Of a stretch of 64,000 nt of DNA, positions 47,017 through 60,153 are shown piece by piece (within the stretch, counting starts at the first letter, position 1; every line of letters starts with the position of its first letter). Under the pieces are notes generated by a model that was not told the origin of the DNA, made no database searches, and saw only the letters and a list, made by a program, of their open reading frames with translations. Source of the DNA: Mycolicibacterium palauense (GTDB lineage Bacteria > Actinomycetota > Actinomycetes > Mycobacteriales > Mycobacteriaceae); assembly GCF_002592005.1 (NCBI RefSeq), contig NZ_NVQF01000016.1, positions 25,935-89,934 of the forward strand, in the 5' to 3' direction. The position numbers were made by a program, and so were the translations under genes.

Positions 47017-47562
47017 ATGAACACCCCCACCATGGTCGCCTCCCTGGTCTTCGCCGGGGTTCTGGTCGTGCTCATCGCCTGGCTGATCAGCCGGATGCTG
47101 CGGGGCTGGCGGCGCCGGGCCGAACGTCAGATCGCTCTGGTCGGGCAGTTGCCCACGCTGCCCGACACGGTCGGGCAGGCCGTGGTCGCGCCCACCAAGG
47201 GCCTCTACGTCGGCAGCACCCTGGCGCCGCGCTGGCTGGACCGCATCGCCGCCGGTGACCTGGGCTACCGGTCCAAGGCGGTGATCACCCGCTACCCGGA
47301 GGGCATCATGGTGCAGCGCAGCGGTGCCTCGCCCATCTGGATCCCACAGGACTCGATCCTGTTGATCCGCACCGAGACGGGGCTGGCGGGCAAGGTCGTT
47401 CCCGCCGGTCGCAACGGCGACGGGGACCCCCGGGGCGGGATCCTGGCCATCCGGTGGCGCCTGCCCTCGGGCACCGAGATCGACACCGGGTTCCGCGGCG
47501 ACAACCGCGGTGATTATGCGAAATGGTTGATTGGCGGAGCGGATGGAGCCGAGATCGCGTGA
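47017..47562 (+). CDS. Membrane-anchored PH-like domain protein in the pyr operon, Rv1382-like
   Basis: A ~181-residue protein: an N-terminal membrane helix ([20 protein letters not shown]), a basic stop-transfer ([13 protein letters not shown]) and a soluble beta-rich domain from ~45 on ([20 protein letters not shown], then [17 protein letters not shown]). Databases label it PH-like. ATG 47017 is used; GTG 47008 in frame is an alternative. It sits between pyrC and carA and overlaps carA by 4 bp, so its expression is tied to pyrimidine synthesis, but no function is known. Confidence 0.82.
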   Translation: MNTPTMVASLVFAGVLVVLIAWLISRMLRGWRRRAERQIALVGQLPTLPDTVGQAVVAPTKGLYVGSTLAPRWLDRIAAGDLGYRSKAVITRYPEGIMVQRSGASPIWIPQDSILLIRTETGLAGKVVPAGRNGDGDPRGGILAIRWRLPSGTEIDTGFRGDNRGDYAKWLIGGADGAEIA

Positions 47563-48701
47563 GTGAGCAAGCCGTACTGGTCCTCGAAGACGGCCGGGTG
47601 TTCACCGGCCGGCCCTTCGGTGCGCTCGGCCAGACCCTGGGTGAGGCGGTGTTCTCCACCGGGATGTCGGGGTACCAGGAGACGTTGACCGACCCGAGCT
47701 ACCACCGTCAGATCGTGGTGGCGACCGCCCCGCAGATCGGCAACACCGGCTGGAACCACGAGGACGCCGAGAGCCGCGGCGACCGGATCTGGGTGGCGGG
47801 CTACGCCGTGCGCGACCCCTCGCCGCGCGCCTCGAACTGGCGGTCCAGCGGCACACTCGAGGACGAACTGCGCCGGCAGGGGATCGTCGGCATCGCCGGC
47901 ATCGACACCCGGGCCGTGGTGCGGCACCTGCGCAGCCGCGGCTCGATGAAGGCCGGCGTCTTCTCGGGTCCCGCCCTGCCCGACACCAGGGATGCCGCCA
48001 CACACATTGCCCCGCTGCTCGATCGGGTTCGGGGCCAGGAGTCCATGCTCGGCGCCGACCTGGCCGGTGAGGTCAGCACGGAGGCCGGCTACGTCGTCGA
48101 ACCCGACGGCGCGCACCGGTTCACCGTGGCCGCTCTGGATCTGGGCATCAAGACCAACACCCCGCGGAACTTCGCCCGCCGCGGCGTGCGCAGCCTGGTG
48201 CTGCCGTCCTCGGCGACCTTCGAGCAGATCACCGAGCTCCGGCCCGACGGGGTGTTCCTGTCCAACGGCCCGGGCGATCCGGCCACCGCCGACCACGTCG
48301 TGGCGGTCACCCGGGAGGTGCTGGCGGCCGGGATCCCGCTGTTCGGGATCTGTTTCGGCAACCAGCTGCTGGGGCGCGCACTGGGCCGTTCGACCTACAA
48401 GATGACCTTCGGCCACCGGGGCATCAACATCCCCGTGATGGATCACCGGACCGGCCGGGTGGCGATCACCGCACAGAATCACGGGTTCGCGCTCGAGGGC
48501 GAGGCCGGCGAGGAGTTCGACACCGACTTCGGCCGGGCCGTGGTCAGCCACACCTGCGCCAACGACGGTGTCGTGGAGGGGATCAGGCTTCTCAGCGGCC
48601 GCGCCTTCTCCGTGCAGTACCACCCCGAGGCGGCCGCGGGTCCGCACGACGCGGAGTACCTGTTCGACCAGTTCGTCGACCTGATGGCGGGGGACTCATG
48701 A
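47559..48701 (+). CDS. carA: Carbamoyl-phosphate synthase, small (glutaminase) subunit
   Basis: A 380-residue glutamine amidotransferase subunit that supplies ammonia to CarB. N-terminal domain [20 protein letters not shown] and [20 protein letters not shown]; class I glutaminase with the nucleophile Cys in [18 protein letters not shown] (the more usual LGH is FGN here) and the His-Glu of [16 protein letters not shown] overlaps the upstream stop. Its own TGA overlaps the ATG of a 27-codon ORF leading to carB. Confidence 0.96.
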   Translation: MSEQAVLVLEDGRVFTGRPFGALGQTLGEAVFSTGMSGYQETLTDPSYHRQIVVATAPQIGNTGWNHEDAESRGDRIWVAGYAVRDPSPRASNWRSSGTLEDELRRQGIVGIAGIDTRAVVRHLRSRGSMKAGVFSGPALPDTRDAATHIAPLLDRVRGQESMLGADLAGEVSTEAGYVVEPDGAHRFTVAALDLGIKTNTPRNFARRGVRSLVLPSSATFEQITELRPDGVFLSNGPGDPATADHVVAVTREVLAAGIPLFGICFGNQLLGRALGRSTYKMTFGHRGINIPVMDHRTGRVAITAQNHGFALEGEAGEEFDTDFGRAVVSHTCANDGVVEGIRLLSGRAFSVQYHPEAAAGPHDAEYLFDQFVDLMAGDS

Positions 48702-48780
48702 CCGCGAGCGCTCACCTGGGAACAGGTTTGACGGCGTGTCGCGTACCGGGATGCGCGCTCGCGCAGGAAGCGGGTAACTG

Positions 48781-48781
<1 letters not shown>
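48698..48781 (+). CDS. Candidate 27-residue peptide ORF fitted between carA and carB
   Basis: The ATG at 48698 overlaps the carA stop (ATGA) behind a GGCGGGGG ribosome site. The frame runs 27 codons, starting [16 protein letters not shown] and containing two Cys, and its TGA (48779-48781) overlaps the carB ATG (48781) as TGATG. So the 79-bp gap is fully occupied by an ORF that touches both neighbours. Translation through it would couple carB to carA. Codon content is GC-rich like its neighbours. No homologue is known to me; chance is possible because it is short. Confidence 0.45.
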
Positions 48782-52122
<3,341 letters not shown>

Positions 52123-52125
52123 GAG

Positions 52126-52971
52126 ATGGCCGCCGGCCAGGGCGGTCAGGAGCCGGGGTTCGGAGTCCGGCTGGCCGATGCGGTGTCCGCCCGCGGCCCA
52201 CTGTGCCTGGGGATCGACCCGCACCCCGAACTGCTCGAGGCGTGGGGCCTGCCGCAGAGCGTGGCCGGGCTGGCCGCGTTCAGCGACATCTGCGTCGCGG
52301 CATTCGGCGGGTTCGCCGTCGTCAAGCCGCAGGTGGCGTTCTTCGAGTCGTACGGTGCGGCCGGATATGCCGTCCTGGAGACGGCCATCGCCGGGCTCCG
52401 GGAGGCCGGCGCGCTGGTGCTGGCCGACGCTAAACGAGGAGACATCGGCACCACCATGGCCGCCTACGCCCGGGCGTGGGTGGGGGATTCACCCCTGGCC
52501 TGTGACGCGGTGACCGCCTCGCCCTACCTCGGCTTCGGCGCACTGGACCCGCTGCTGGACCTCGCCGGGGCCACCGGGCGGGGGGTGTTCGTACTGGCCG
52601 CCACCTCGAATCCCGAGGGCGCCGGCGTGCAGCGGGCCCGGCTGGCGGGCGGACGCAGCATCGCTCAGGCGATGGTGGACTCCGCCGCCGATATCAACCG
52701 GCCGTGGCGTCCCCGGTTGGGTCCGGTGGGGGTGGTCGTCGGGGCCACGCTCAGCGAGGTTCCCGATCTGAGCACGCTCTCGGGCCCGGTCCTGGTGCCC
52801 GGGGTGGGGGCCCAGGGCGGCCGCCCCGAGGCGCTCGGCGGTCTGGGCGGTGCGGCGCAGGGGCAGGTGCTGCCCGCCGTGTCCAGGGAGGTGCTGCGGG
52901 CCGGCCCGGATGTCGCGGCCCTGCGCACCGCCGGCGAGGCGATGCGCGACGCGCTGGCCTATCTGGCCTGA
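52126..52971 (+). CDS. pyrF: Orotidine 5'-phosphate decarboxylase (type 2)
   Basis: A 281-residue OMP decarboxylase, the last step to UMP. It is the longer type 2 form: [40 protein letters not shown], and the catalytic Asp-Lys-Asp set in [20 protein letters not shown]; the phosphate loop is [18 protein letters not shown]. It starts 4 bp after the carB stop and ends the pyr operon at the hairpins 52972-53019. pyrD is not in this operon, as in M. tuberculosis. Confidence 0.96.
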   Translation: MAAGQGGQEPGFGVRLADAVSARGPLCLGIDPHPELLEAWGLPQSVAGLAAFSDICVAAFGGFAVVKPQVAFFESYGAAGYAVLETAIAGLREAGALVLADAKRGDIGTTMAAYARAWVGDSPLACDAVTASPYLGFGALDPLLDLAGATGRGVFVLAATSNPEGAGVQRARLAGGRSIAQAMVDSAADINRPWRPRLGPVGVVVGATLSEVPDLSTLSGPVLVPGVGAQGGRPEALGGLGGAAQGQVLPAVSREVLRAGPDVAALRTAGEAMRDALAYLA

Positions 52972-53019
52972 GTTGCCCGGCCCGAGCGCGGGCCCGGGCA
53001 ACCCGGCGCCCGCGCTCGG
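52972..53019. terminator. Two mutually exclusive hairpins at the end of the pyr operon
   Basis: Hairpin A: GTTGCCCGG (52972) with CCGGGCAAC (52994), extended inside by CCCG/CGGG, loop AGCG. Hairpin B: CCGAGCGCGGGC (52982-52993) with GCCCGCGCTCGG (53008-53019). A and B share bases, so only one can form at a time. The region begins directly after the pyrF stop and faces a convergent gene. Confidence 0.6.
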
Positions 53020-53071
53020 TGACGGGTCGATCACCTCATCACAGTGATCTCGTGGTGTATTGGCAGGAGAT

Positions 53072-53377
53072 TCACAGCGGAATCCAGCGACCCAGGAACC
53101 AGAAGCCCCAGCCGTGGCCGTTGCCGGCCGGCATCGGCACGACCTGCTGACCCTGGTACATGAAGGGCTGATGGTCCCGGCGGCCCTGCTCGATACCGCG
53201 CTGTCCGGGCGGCGGCGGTGCGGGGTGCCCGCACTGCGGACCGCCGGGCGCTCCGCACGGCGGCCCCGGGTCGGCGGCCGCGGTGCCCAGTCCCACGCCG
53301 AGCCCCACGCCGAGGACTCCGGCGAGCCCCACACCGGCCGCCAGTACCGATCCTCCGATCGTGCGCTTGAGTTCCAT
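53072..53377 (-). CDS. Small secreted Pro/Gly-rich protein
   Basis: A 101-residue protein: a signal peptide MELKRTIGGSVLAAGVGLAG with glycine-rich continuation, cleaved after TAAA before DPGPPCGAPG. The mature part is Pro/Gly-rich with Cys in PPCGAPGGPQCGHPAPPPPG and ends PAGNGHGWGFWFLGRWIPL. The ATG at 53377 follows GGAGGCGCCGTG (GTG 53380 is an alternative). It resembles the protein at 11642 in signal design. Function unknown. Convergent with pyrF. Confidence 0.75.
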   Translation of the reverse strand: MELKRTIGGSVLAAGVGLAGVLGVGLGVGLGTAAADPGPPCGAPGGPQCGHPAPPPPGQRGIEQGRRDHQPFMYQGQQVVPMPAGNGHGWGFWFLGRWIPL

Positions 53378-53421
53378 CACGGCGCCTCCATTTCGTCGTC
53401 TTGTTCGGTCTTGATCCAGTG

Positions 53422-53479
53422 GTGCCCGGGCTGACGCCCGGGCACGACTGAAGTTAGGGATGCGACTTATGCGACGCAT
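53422..53479 (-). promoter_or_regulatory. Promoter with 5'-end hairpin and palindrome for the secreted protein
   Basis: On the minus strand a -10 box TAACTT (53456-53451) predicts a start near 53443, so the mRNA would begin with the perfect hairpin GTGCCCGGGC-(4)-GCCCGGGCAC (53422-53445). Around -35 lies the 11-bp palindrome ATGCGACGCAT (53469-53479) plus a further ATGCGAC (53460-53466), a possible operator. Confidence 0.45.
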
Positions 53480-54330
53480 GTGGCGATAGTGGGTGTGCGC
53501 TGTGCGTCCGGCAACGGAACGTGATCCCCGCGTCGACGAGGCGTGTGACCTGCGGTTGACGTGTCGGCCGGGCCGCCCGACCGTGCCGGTCTGGGCCTGC
53601 GTCGGTGGTGTCCGGTCCCGCCCGGCGCGACCACGCCCCATCCGCGGTTTCCGGTGGTCATCGCCTTGTGCTCCGGGCCGTTCTCGGGAAAACGTCGCGT
53701 CGCACGCCCAGCGGCTCGCCTGGGCAGCGTTGGACGTCCGATGGCCGATGGCCCGCGTGCCGACGTGCCGGGGCTGCAGCGGCCCGTCCAGGGCGCCACG
53801 CGAGGCCCCGGCGCTCGTTCCCGGCGATCGGTCCGCCGCTGGACTTCTCGTCGCCGCTGCCGGGTTGTCGCCCCGCGGTGTCGACCGTGCAGTGCTGCCC
53901 CCGGTGCTGCCCCCGGTGCCGCCCCCGCGGGCCGCCAGGGGTGCCGGTGGGTATCGGCCCGGCGGACACGCCCGACACGCCGCGAGGTGTTCGACCCGGG
54001 ACGGTGTTTCCCAATCGGCCCGCCGAGACGAATGTGACCTGGGTCCGGGGCCGCGGAGCAACGCTGTGACGGTCGGACAAATCACCTGTGACCTGCGCAT
54101 TCGGCCGGCTTGTGGGTCATCGAGCGTCGGTGGGGCCCGGGCGGGTCCCCGGTTGCGACCATGCCCGGACCGCCCGATGGGATCGGCCAATACGCTGGGC
54201 CTTTGTCGGAGCGGGATGGGGGTGGGGTTAGATTTCGTCAGGCAGCCTGGGTACGGTCGGCGTCGCTGGCAGGACTACCCCGGCAGAACAACACACATGG
54301 CAACACAGATGGCAATGAGACGGAGGAACC
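53480..54330. other. Long stretch without a supported gene upstream of mihF
   Basis: About 850 bp with several open frames on both strands, but their products are Arg/Pro/Gly/Ala-rich, show no domain and no ribosome site. A 12-bp repeat GTGCTGCCCCCG lies at 53892-53927 (three copies, the last with one change). -10-like boxes TACGCT (54191) and TAGATT (54229) could serve mihF. In M. tuberculosis a PE/PPE pair occupies this place; none is present. Confidence 0.6.
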
Positions 54331-54648
54331 GTGGCCCTTCCCCAGTTGACCGACGAACAGCGCGCGGCAGCGTTGGAGAAGGCTGCTGCCGCACGTCGAG
54401 CGCGAGCTGAGCTCAAGGATCGGCTCAAGCGCGGCGGCACCAACCTCAAGCAGGTGCTCAAGGACGCCGAGACCGATGAGGTCTTGGGCAAGATGAAGGT
54501 CTCCGCGCTGCTGGAGGCCCTGCCCAAGGTCGGCAAGGTCAAGGCGCAGGAGATCATGACCGAATTGGAGATCGCACCCACCCGCCGGCTGCGCGGCCTG
54601 GGTGATCGGCAGCGCAAGGCGCTGCTGGAGAAGTTCGACCCCTCCTAG
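54331..54648 (+). CDS. mihF: Mycobacterial integration host factor (mIHF)
   Basis: A 105-residue nucleoid-associated protein, almost identical in wording to mIHF of other mycobacteria: VALPQLTDEQRAAALEKAAA, then RARAELKDRLKRGGTNLKQV, ending with the helix-hairpin-helix-like KVGKVKAQEIMTELEIAPTR and RRLRGLGDRQRKALLEKF. It binds and bends DNA and is needed for phage L5 integration; it is essential in mycobacteria as known from the family. GTG follows ACGGAGGAACC. gmk follows after 6 bp. Confidence 0.96.
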   Translation: MALPQLTDEQRAAALEKAAAARRARAELKDRLKRGGTNLKQVLKDAETDEVLGKMKVSALLEALPKVGKVKAQEIMTELEIAPTRRLRGLGDRQRKALLEKFDPS

Positions 54649-54654
54649 AGGTCG

Positions 54655-55275
54655 GTGAACGCTGGCGGGGGACCGGATGGCGGGCACGACGGCGGGTCTT
54701 CGGCTGAAGGCCGGGTTGTCGTGCTGTCCGGTCCCACCGCGGTCGGTAAATCGACCGTGGTGCGGTGCCTCAGGGACCGCGTCCCCGACCTGTATTTCAG
54801 CGTCTCGGCGACCACGCGAGCGCCCCGGCCGGGAGAGCTCGACGGGGTGGACTACCACTTTGTCGGCCCGGAGGGATTCCAGCGGCTGATCGACTCCGGT
54901 GAGCTGCTGGAGTGGGCGGACATCCACGGCGGCCTGCAGCGCTCCGGCACCCCGGCCCAGCCGGTCCGCGACGCGATGAGTGCCGGTCGTCCGGTGCTCA
55001 TCGAGGTCGACCTCGCGGGTGCGCGCGCCGTCAAGGCCGCGCTACCGGAGGCGTTGACGGTGTTTCTGGCCCCTCCGAGCTGGGCGGATCTGGAGAGTCG
55101 GCTGACCGGTCGCGGCACCGAGACACCCGAGGCGATGCGTCGCCGCCTCGACACCGCGCGGGCCGAACTGGCCGCTCAAAGCGACTTCGACGTCGTCGTC
55201 GTCAACCGGCAATTGGAGAGTGCCTGCGCCGAATTGGTATCCTTGCTGGTGGGAAACGCGCCGGACACTCCGTGA
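54655..55275 (+). CDS. gmk: Guanylate kinase
   Basis: A 206-residue kinase converting GMP to GDP. P-loop [20 protein letters not shown] (note A where many have S or G), GMP-binding [20 protein letters not shown] and [20 protein letters not shown], lid [20 protein letters not shown], and the terminal [21 protein letters not shown] Gly/Asp-rich N-terminal ~18 residues precede the core. GTG at 54655 with GAGG close by. Same order mihF-gmk-rpoZ as in M. tuberculosis. Confidence 0.95.
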   Translation: MNAGGGPDGGHDGGSSAEGRVVVLSGPTAVGKSTVVRCLRDRVPDLYFSVSATTRAPRPGELDGVDYHFVGPEGFQRLIDSGELLEWADIHGGLQRSGTPAQPVRDAMSAGRPVLIEVDLAGARAVKAALPEALTVFLAPPSWADLESRLTGRGTETPEAMRRRLDTARAELAAQSDFDVVVVNRQLESACAELVSLLVGNAPDTP

Positions 55276-55318
55276 CGGCCTCCCGCCACGCCCCCACACG
55301 CCCGGGTGCCGCGCAGGA

Positions 55319-55389
55319 GCCACGGGGAACACCCTGCGGAAACACCCTGCCGACAAACCTGCCGACACAACCTGCGAACACCACCTCAG
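55319..55389 (+). repeat. Degenerate ~13-bp repeat in the gmk-rpoZ gap
   Basis: The phrase AACACCCTGC and its variants (AAACACCCTGCCG, ACAAACCTGCCG, ACACAACCTGCG) repeat four times with ~12-13 bp spacing in the leader of rpoZ, ending before AGGAGAA. It may be slippage or a leader element. Confidence 0.6.
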
Positions 55390-55413
55390 CCCGACTTGCC
55401 AGGAGAACTCTTA

Positions 55414-55740
55414 GTGACTAACCCGCACGCTGACACCCTGTCCGCCGCCGAGCAGCTCGAAGCGGGCGGCCTGGCGGCCTTCGAGGGTTCCTACGACACC
55501 CCGCTGGGCATCACCAACCCGCCCATCGACGACCTGCTCGACCGCGCGTCCAGCAAGTACGCCCTGGTGATCTACGCGGCCAAGCGGGCCCGCCAGATCA
55601 ACGACTACTACAACCAGCTCGGCGACGGCATCCTCGAGTACGTCGGACCGCTCGTCGAGCCCGGTCTGCAGGAGAAGCCGCTGTCGATCGCGTTGCGGGA
55701 AATCCACGGCGACCTCCTCGAGCACACCGAAGGCGAGTAG
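55414..55740 (+). CDS. rpoZ: RNA polymerase omega subunit
   Basis: A 108-residue omega subunit that helps assemble RNA polymerase around beta-prime. The core [40 protein letters not shown] and [20 protein letters not shown] is intact and ends [15 protein letters not shown]. The first ~30 residues are variable. GTG at 55414 follows AGGAGAA. coaBC starts 13 bp after its stop. Confidence 0.95.
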   Translation: MTNPHADTLSAAEQLEAGGLAAFEGSYDTPLGITNPPIDDLLDRASSKYALVIYAAKRARQINDYYNQLGDGILEYVGPLVEPGLQEKPLSIALREIHGDLLEHTEGE

Positions 55741-55753
55741 TCGGGGCCGCGGC

Positions 55754-56992
55754 ATGGACCGCAAGCGGATCATCGTCGGCGTCGCGGGCGGCATCGCCGC
55801 CTACAAGGCCTGCTCGCTGGTCCGCCAGCTGACCGAATCCGGCCACCACGTGCGGGTGGTGCCCACCGCCTCCGCGCTGCGGTTCGTTGGTGCCGCGACG
55901 TTTGAGGCGCTCTCGGGCCACCCGGTCCACACCGGTGTCTTCGACGACGTCCCCGAGGTGCCACACGTGCGCATCGGCCAGGACGCCGACCTGGTGGTGG
56001 TGGCCCCGGCGACCGCGGACCTGCTGGCGCGCGCGGTGGCCGGCCGCGCCGACGATCTGCTCACCGCCACCCTGCTGACCGCACGCTGCCCCGTGCTGTT
56101 CGCCCCGGCGATGCACACCGAGATGTGGCAGCACCCCGCGACCGTCGACAACGTCGCCACCCTGCGGCGCCGGGGAGCGGTGGTGCTCGAGCCGGCATCG
56201 GGGCGGTTGACCGGTGCCGACAGCGGACCGGGACGGCTTCCGGAACCCGAGGAGATCGCCACCCTCGCCGAGCTGCTGCTGACCCGCCCCGATGCGATGC
56301 CCCACGACCTGACCGGGGTGCGCATGCTGGTCACCGCCGGGGGCACCCGCGAGCCGCTGGACCCGGTGCGGTTCATCGGCAATCGCAGCTCCGGCAAGCA
56401 GGGGTACGCGGTGGCCCGGGTGGCCGCCCAGCGCGGCGCCGAGGTGACCCTGATCGCCGGGCACACCGCCGGACTGGCCGACCCGGCCGGGGTGGAGGTG
56501 GTCCGCATCGGATCGGCCACCGAGCTGCGCGACGCGGTGTCCAAACACGCGCCGGATGCCAACGTGCTGGTGATGTCGGCCGCGGTCGCCGATTTCCGTC
56601 CCGCACAATTCGTGGCGACCAAGATCAAGAAGGGCGCCGAGGAGCCGACCGAGATAGTCCTGACCCGCAACGACGACGTGCTTGCCGGTGCCGTGCGCAG
56701 CCGCGCCGAGGGCCAGCTACCCAACATGCGGGTGATCGTCGGGTTCGCCGCCGAGACCGGCGACGCCAACGGCGACGTGCTCTTTCACGCCCGCGGCAAA
56801 CTCGCCCGCAAGGGATGTGATCTGCTGGTCGTCAACGCCGTCGGCGACGGGCGGGCCTTCGAGGTCGACAACAACGACGGATGGCTGCTGGGCGCCGACG
56901 GCGCCGAGTCGGCACTGGAGCACGGGTCCAAGACCCAAATGGCGAGCCGTATCGTGGACGCCGTCGCAGCACTCTTGAGGGACGGGGCCTAA
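55754..56992 (+). CDS. coaBC: Bifunctional phosphopantothenoylcysteine decarboxylase / phosphopantothenate-cysteine ligase
   Basis: A 412-residue coenzyme A enzyme. CoaC half (~1-180): [20 protein letters not shown] (FMN binding), the [11 protein letters not shown]is-region substitute, and [20 protein letters not shown]. CoaB half (~190-412): [20 protein letters not shown] with [20 protein letters not shown], then [20 protein letters not shown] and [19 protein letters not shown]. It adds cysteine to 4'-phosphopantothenate and decarboxylates the product. ATG at 55754; older annotations call it dfp. Confidence 0.96.
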   Translation: MDRKRIIVGVAGGIAAYKACSLVRQLTESGHHVRVVPTASALRFVGAATFEALSGHPVHTGVFDDVPEVPHVRIGQDADLVVVAPATADLLARAVAGRADDLLTATLLTARCPVLFAPAMHTEMWQHPATVDNVATLRRRGAVVLEPASGRLTGADSGPGRLPEPEEIATLAELLLTRPDAMPHDLTGVRMLVTAGGTREPLDPVRFIGNRSSGKQGYAVARVAAQRGAEVTLIAGHTAGLADPAGVEVVRIGSATELRDAVSKHAPDANVLVMSAAVADFRPAQFVATKIKKGAEEPTEIVLTRNDDVLAGAVRSRAEGQLPNMRVIVGFAAETGDANGDVLFHARGKLARKGCDLLVVNAVGDGRAFEVDNNDGWLLGADGAESALEHGSKTQMASRIVDAVAALLRDGA

Positions 56993-57067
56993 GAGCCCAG
57001 GACGCCCACACGGCTTGCGACATCTGCCGGCCGGGGGCAGGCTGCCTGCAGCAACGCGGCCGGACGA

Positions 57068-57073
57068 TACAGT
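57068..57073 (+). promoter_or_regulatory. -10 box (TACAGT) of metK
   Basis: TACAGT fits TANNNT; a start near 57081 would give a ~52-nt leader ending in AAGGGGAACC before the GTG at 57133. No SAM riboswitch fold was recognised in the 140-bp gap. Confidence 0.45.
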
Positions 57074-57132
57074 TCGACGGATTGAACGTGAAAGACGCGA
57101 AAACAGACGCGAGGCGGAAGGGGAACCAGAAC

Positions 57133-58338
<1,206 letters not shown>

Positions 58339-58354
58339 GAGCCGGGTCTAGGGG

Positions 58355-58372
58355 CCGGGCCTGGAAGCCCGG
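58355..58372. terminator. Hairpin between convergent metK and lipH
   Basis: CCGGGC (58355-58360), loop CTGGAA, GCCCGG (58367-58372). The flanks carry a repeated GGTCTAGG. Short but central in the 35-bp gap. Confidence 0.4.
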
Positions 58373-58373
58373 T

Positions 58374-59348
58374 CTAGGCATCCCCGCGACGCAGGGCGGC
58401 CCGCAGCGCCGCCAGGCCACGTTCGGTGGCCTCGGCGGCCACCGGGGCCGCCAGCGCCAGGCTGACGAAGCCGTGCGACATGGTCTCCTCGTTGGACAGG
58501 GTGACCGGCACGCCCGCCTCCTCGAGCAGTTCGGCGTACCTGGCCCCGTCGTCGCGCAGCGGGTCGTGCTCGGCGGTGCCGATGTAGGCCGGCGGCAATC
58601 CGGCCAGGCTCTCGGCGTTGGCGGGGGCCAGATCGACGGGCAGCGACGCCGGATCGTCGAAATCCAGTTCGGGCACGTACCAGGTCAGGAACGCCTCGGT
58701 GACGTCCCGGTTGAGGATCGGGGCGTCGGCGTTCTCGGTGAACGAGGGCGCCGACATGTCGCCGACGACCACCGGGTACCACAGCAGCTGGAATGCCAGT
58801 GCCGGTGCCCCGCGGTCACGCGCCCGCAGGGCCATCACCGCCGACAGATTGCCGCCCGCCGAATCGCCGGCCACCGCGATGCGGGCCGGATCGCCGCCGA
58901 GGCCGGCGGCGTTCTCGCCCACCCACTGCAGGGCGGCCCAGGCGTCCTCGACGCCGGCCGGGAACGGATGTTCGGGCGCCAGGCGGTAGTCCACCGACAC
59001 CACGATCGCCTCGGCGCCCACCGCATGTGCGCGGGCGACGTGATCATGGGTGTCGAGGTCGCCGATCGCCCATCCGCCGCCGTGGTAGAACACCACGACC
59101 GGAAGGTCGTCGTGCTGGCCGATGATCGGAGGCCAGTAGATGCGAACCGGGATGTCGGTGACCCCGCCGTGGGAGATGGTGTGCTCCTCGATCCGCATCG
59201 CCGGCAGGATGTCCTCGGGCGGGATGACCGCCCGCAGCCGATCGCGGGCCACCCCGACACCGTCCTCGATGGTGAACTCCAGCGGCACCGCGTCCAGCAG
59301 TGCCTTGAGGGTGGGATCGATGGGGGGACGGGTGGTGGATTCGGTCAT
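58374..59348 (-). CDS. lipH: Alpha/beta hydrolase, hormone-sensitive-lipase family carboxylesterase LipH
   Basis: A 324-residue esterase of the HSL family. Oxyanion motif VVVFYHGGGWAIGDLDTHDH, nucleophile in IAVAGDSAGGNLSAVMALRA, Asp in IGTAEHDPLRDDGARYAELL and His in EETMSHGFVSLALAAPV. It closely follows M. tuberculosis LipH (DPTLKALLDAVPLEFTIEDG at the start, SFTENADAPILNRDVTEAFL in the cap) and keeps its place beside metK and priA. It prefers short acyl esters in the family. ATG at 59348; no signal peptide. Confidence 0.92.
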   Translation of the reverse strand: MTESTTRPPIDPTLKALLDAVPLEFTIEDGVGVARDRLRAVIPPEDILPAMRIEEHTISHGGVTDIPVRIYWPPIIGQHDDLPVVVFYHGGGWAIGDLDTHDHVARAHAVGAEAIVVSVDYRLAPEHPFPAGVEDAWAALQWVGENAAGLGGDPARIAVAGDSAGGNLSAVMALRARDRGAPALAFQLLWYPVVVGDMSAPSFTENADAPILNRDVTEAFLTWYVPELDFDDPASLPVDLAPANAESLAGLPPAYIGTAEHDPLRDDGARYAELLEEAGVPVTLSNEETMSHGFVSLALAAPVAAEATERGLAALRAALRRGDA

Positions 59349-59392
59349 GAGCTCAGATTAGGCGGGCCGACGGCGCCGTCGCCGCCGTCCAG

Positions 59393-59398
59393 TATTTT
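59393..59398 (+). promoter_or_regulatory. -10 box (TATTTT) of the lysoplasmalogenase gene
   Basis: TATTTT ends 8 nt before the ATG at 59407, a leaderless-type spacing, in the 58-bp gap divergent from lipH. Confidence 0.45.
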
Positions 59399-59406
59399 CA
59401 TCCAGC

Positions 59407-60153
59407 ATGGTGGCGATTCCCGGTACGCGCTCGACGTCCGCGACGCGGCGGAAGTGGCTCTGGTGCGCCGCGGCCGCGGCCGGCGCGGGCTACGGGGTGT
59501 TCCTGATCGTCGCCGCGTCGGGGTCGCCCTCCGGTGCCGACCTGACGGGCCGGTTTCCCGGACAGCCGGCGATCAAGGCGCTGATGGCGCTGCTGCTGGC
59601 CGTGGCCGCGGTGCTGCACCCCATCGCCCGCGAACGACGCTGGCTGGTGGGTGCGCTGGTGTTTTCGGCGGCCGGTGACTTCCTGCTGGCGATGCCGTGG
59701 TGGCCGCCGTCGTTCGTCGCGGGTCTGGGGGCGTTCCTGCTGGCCCACCTGTGCTACCTGGGCGCGCTGATCCCGCTGGCCCTACCGCTGGCGGCGGCCC
59801 GGCGGGGCCGCGCGGTGACGGCCGCGCTGGTGCTGCTCGCGTGCGCGGCGCTGCTGGGGTGGTTCTGGCCCGCGCTGCGCGATGCCGGGCTGACCGTCCC
59901 CGTCACGGTCTACATCGCCGTCCTGGGCGCCATGGTGTGCGCGGCGCTGCTGGCCCGGCTGCCCACCGTGTGGACCGCGGCCGGCGCGGTGTGCTTCGCG
60001 GTGTCGGACTCGATGATCGGGATCAGTGAGTTCGTCCGCGGTGACCAACTGCTGGCCGTCCCGATCTGGTGGGCGTACGCGGTCGCGCAGGTGCTGATCA
60101 CGGCCGGGTTCTTCTTCGGGCGGGCACCGCAGAATCCGGCCGAACCACGGTGA
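59407..60153 (+). CDS. Lysoplasmalogenase (YhhN family) membrane protein, Rv1401-like
   Basis: A 248-residue polytopic membrane protein with eight or so hydrophobic segments (for example [57 protein letters not shown]). Family signatures [14 protein letters not shown] (~residue 90) and [16 protein letters not shown] (~200) carry the conserved acidic residues. YhhN/TMEM86 proteins cleave the vinyl ether bond of lysoplasmalogens in animals and some bacteria; the substrate in mycobacteria is unclear. Stop overlaps priA (GTGA). Confidence 0.87.
   Translation: MVAIPGTRSTSATRRKWLWCAAAAAGAGYGVFLIVAASGSPSGADLTGRFPGQPAIKALMALLLAVAAVLHPIARERRWLVGALVFSAAGDFLLAMPWWPPSFVAGLGAFLLAHLCYLGALIPLALPLAAARRGRAVTAALVLLACAALLGWFWPALRDAGLTVPVTVYIAVLGAMVCAALLARLPTVWTAAGAVCFAVSDSMIGISEFVRGDQLLAVPIWWAYAVAQVLITAGFFFGRAPQNPAEPR

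Noticed and set aside
53493..54410. 305-codon + strand frame upstream of mihF
   Set aside because: Arg/Pro/Ala-rich, no ribosome site, runs past the well-supported mihF start in another frame.
56993..57132. SAM riboswitch upstream of metK
   Set aside because: The 140-bp gap shows no recognisable SAM-I, SAM-II or SAM-IV core by eye; a covariance-model search (Rfam) would settle it.
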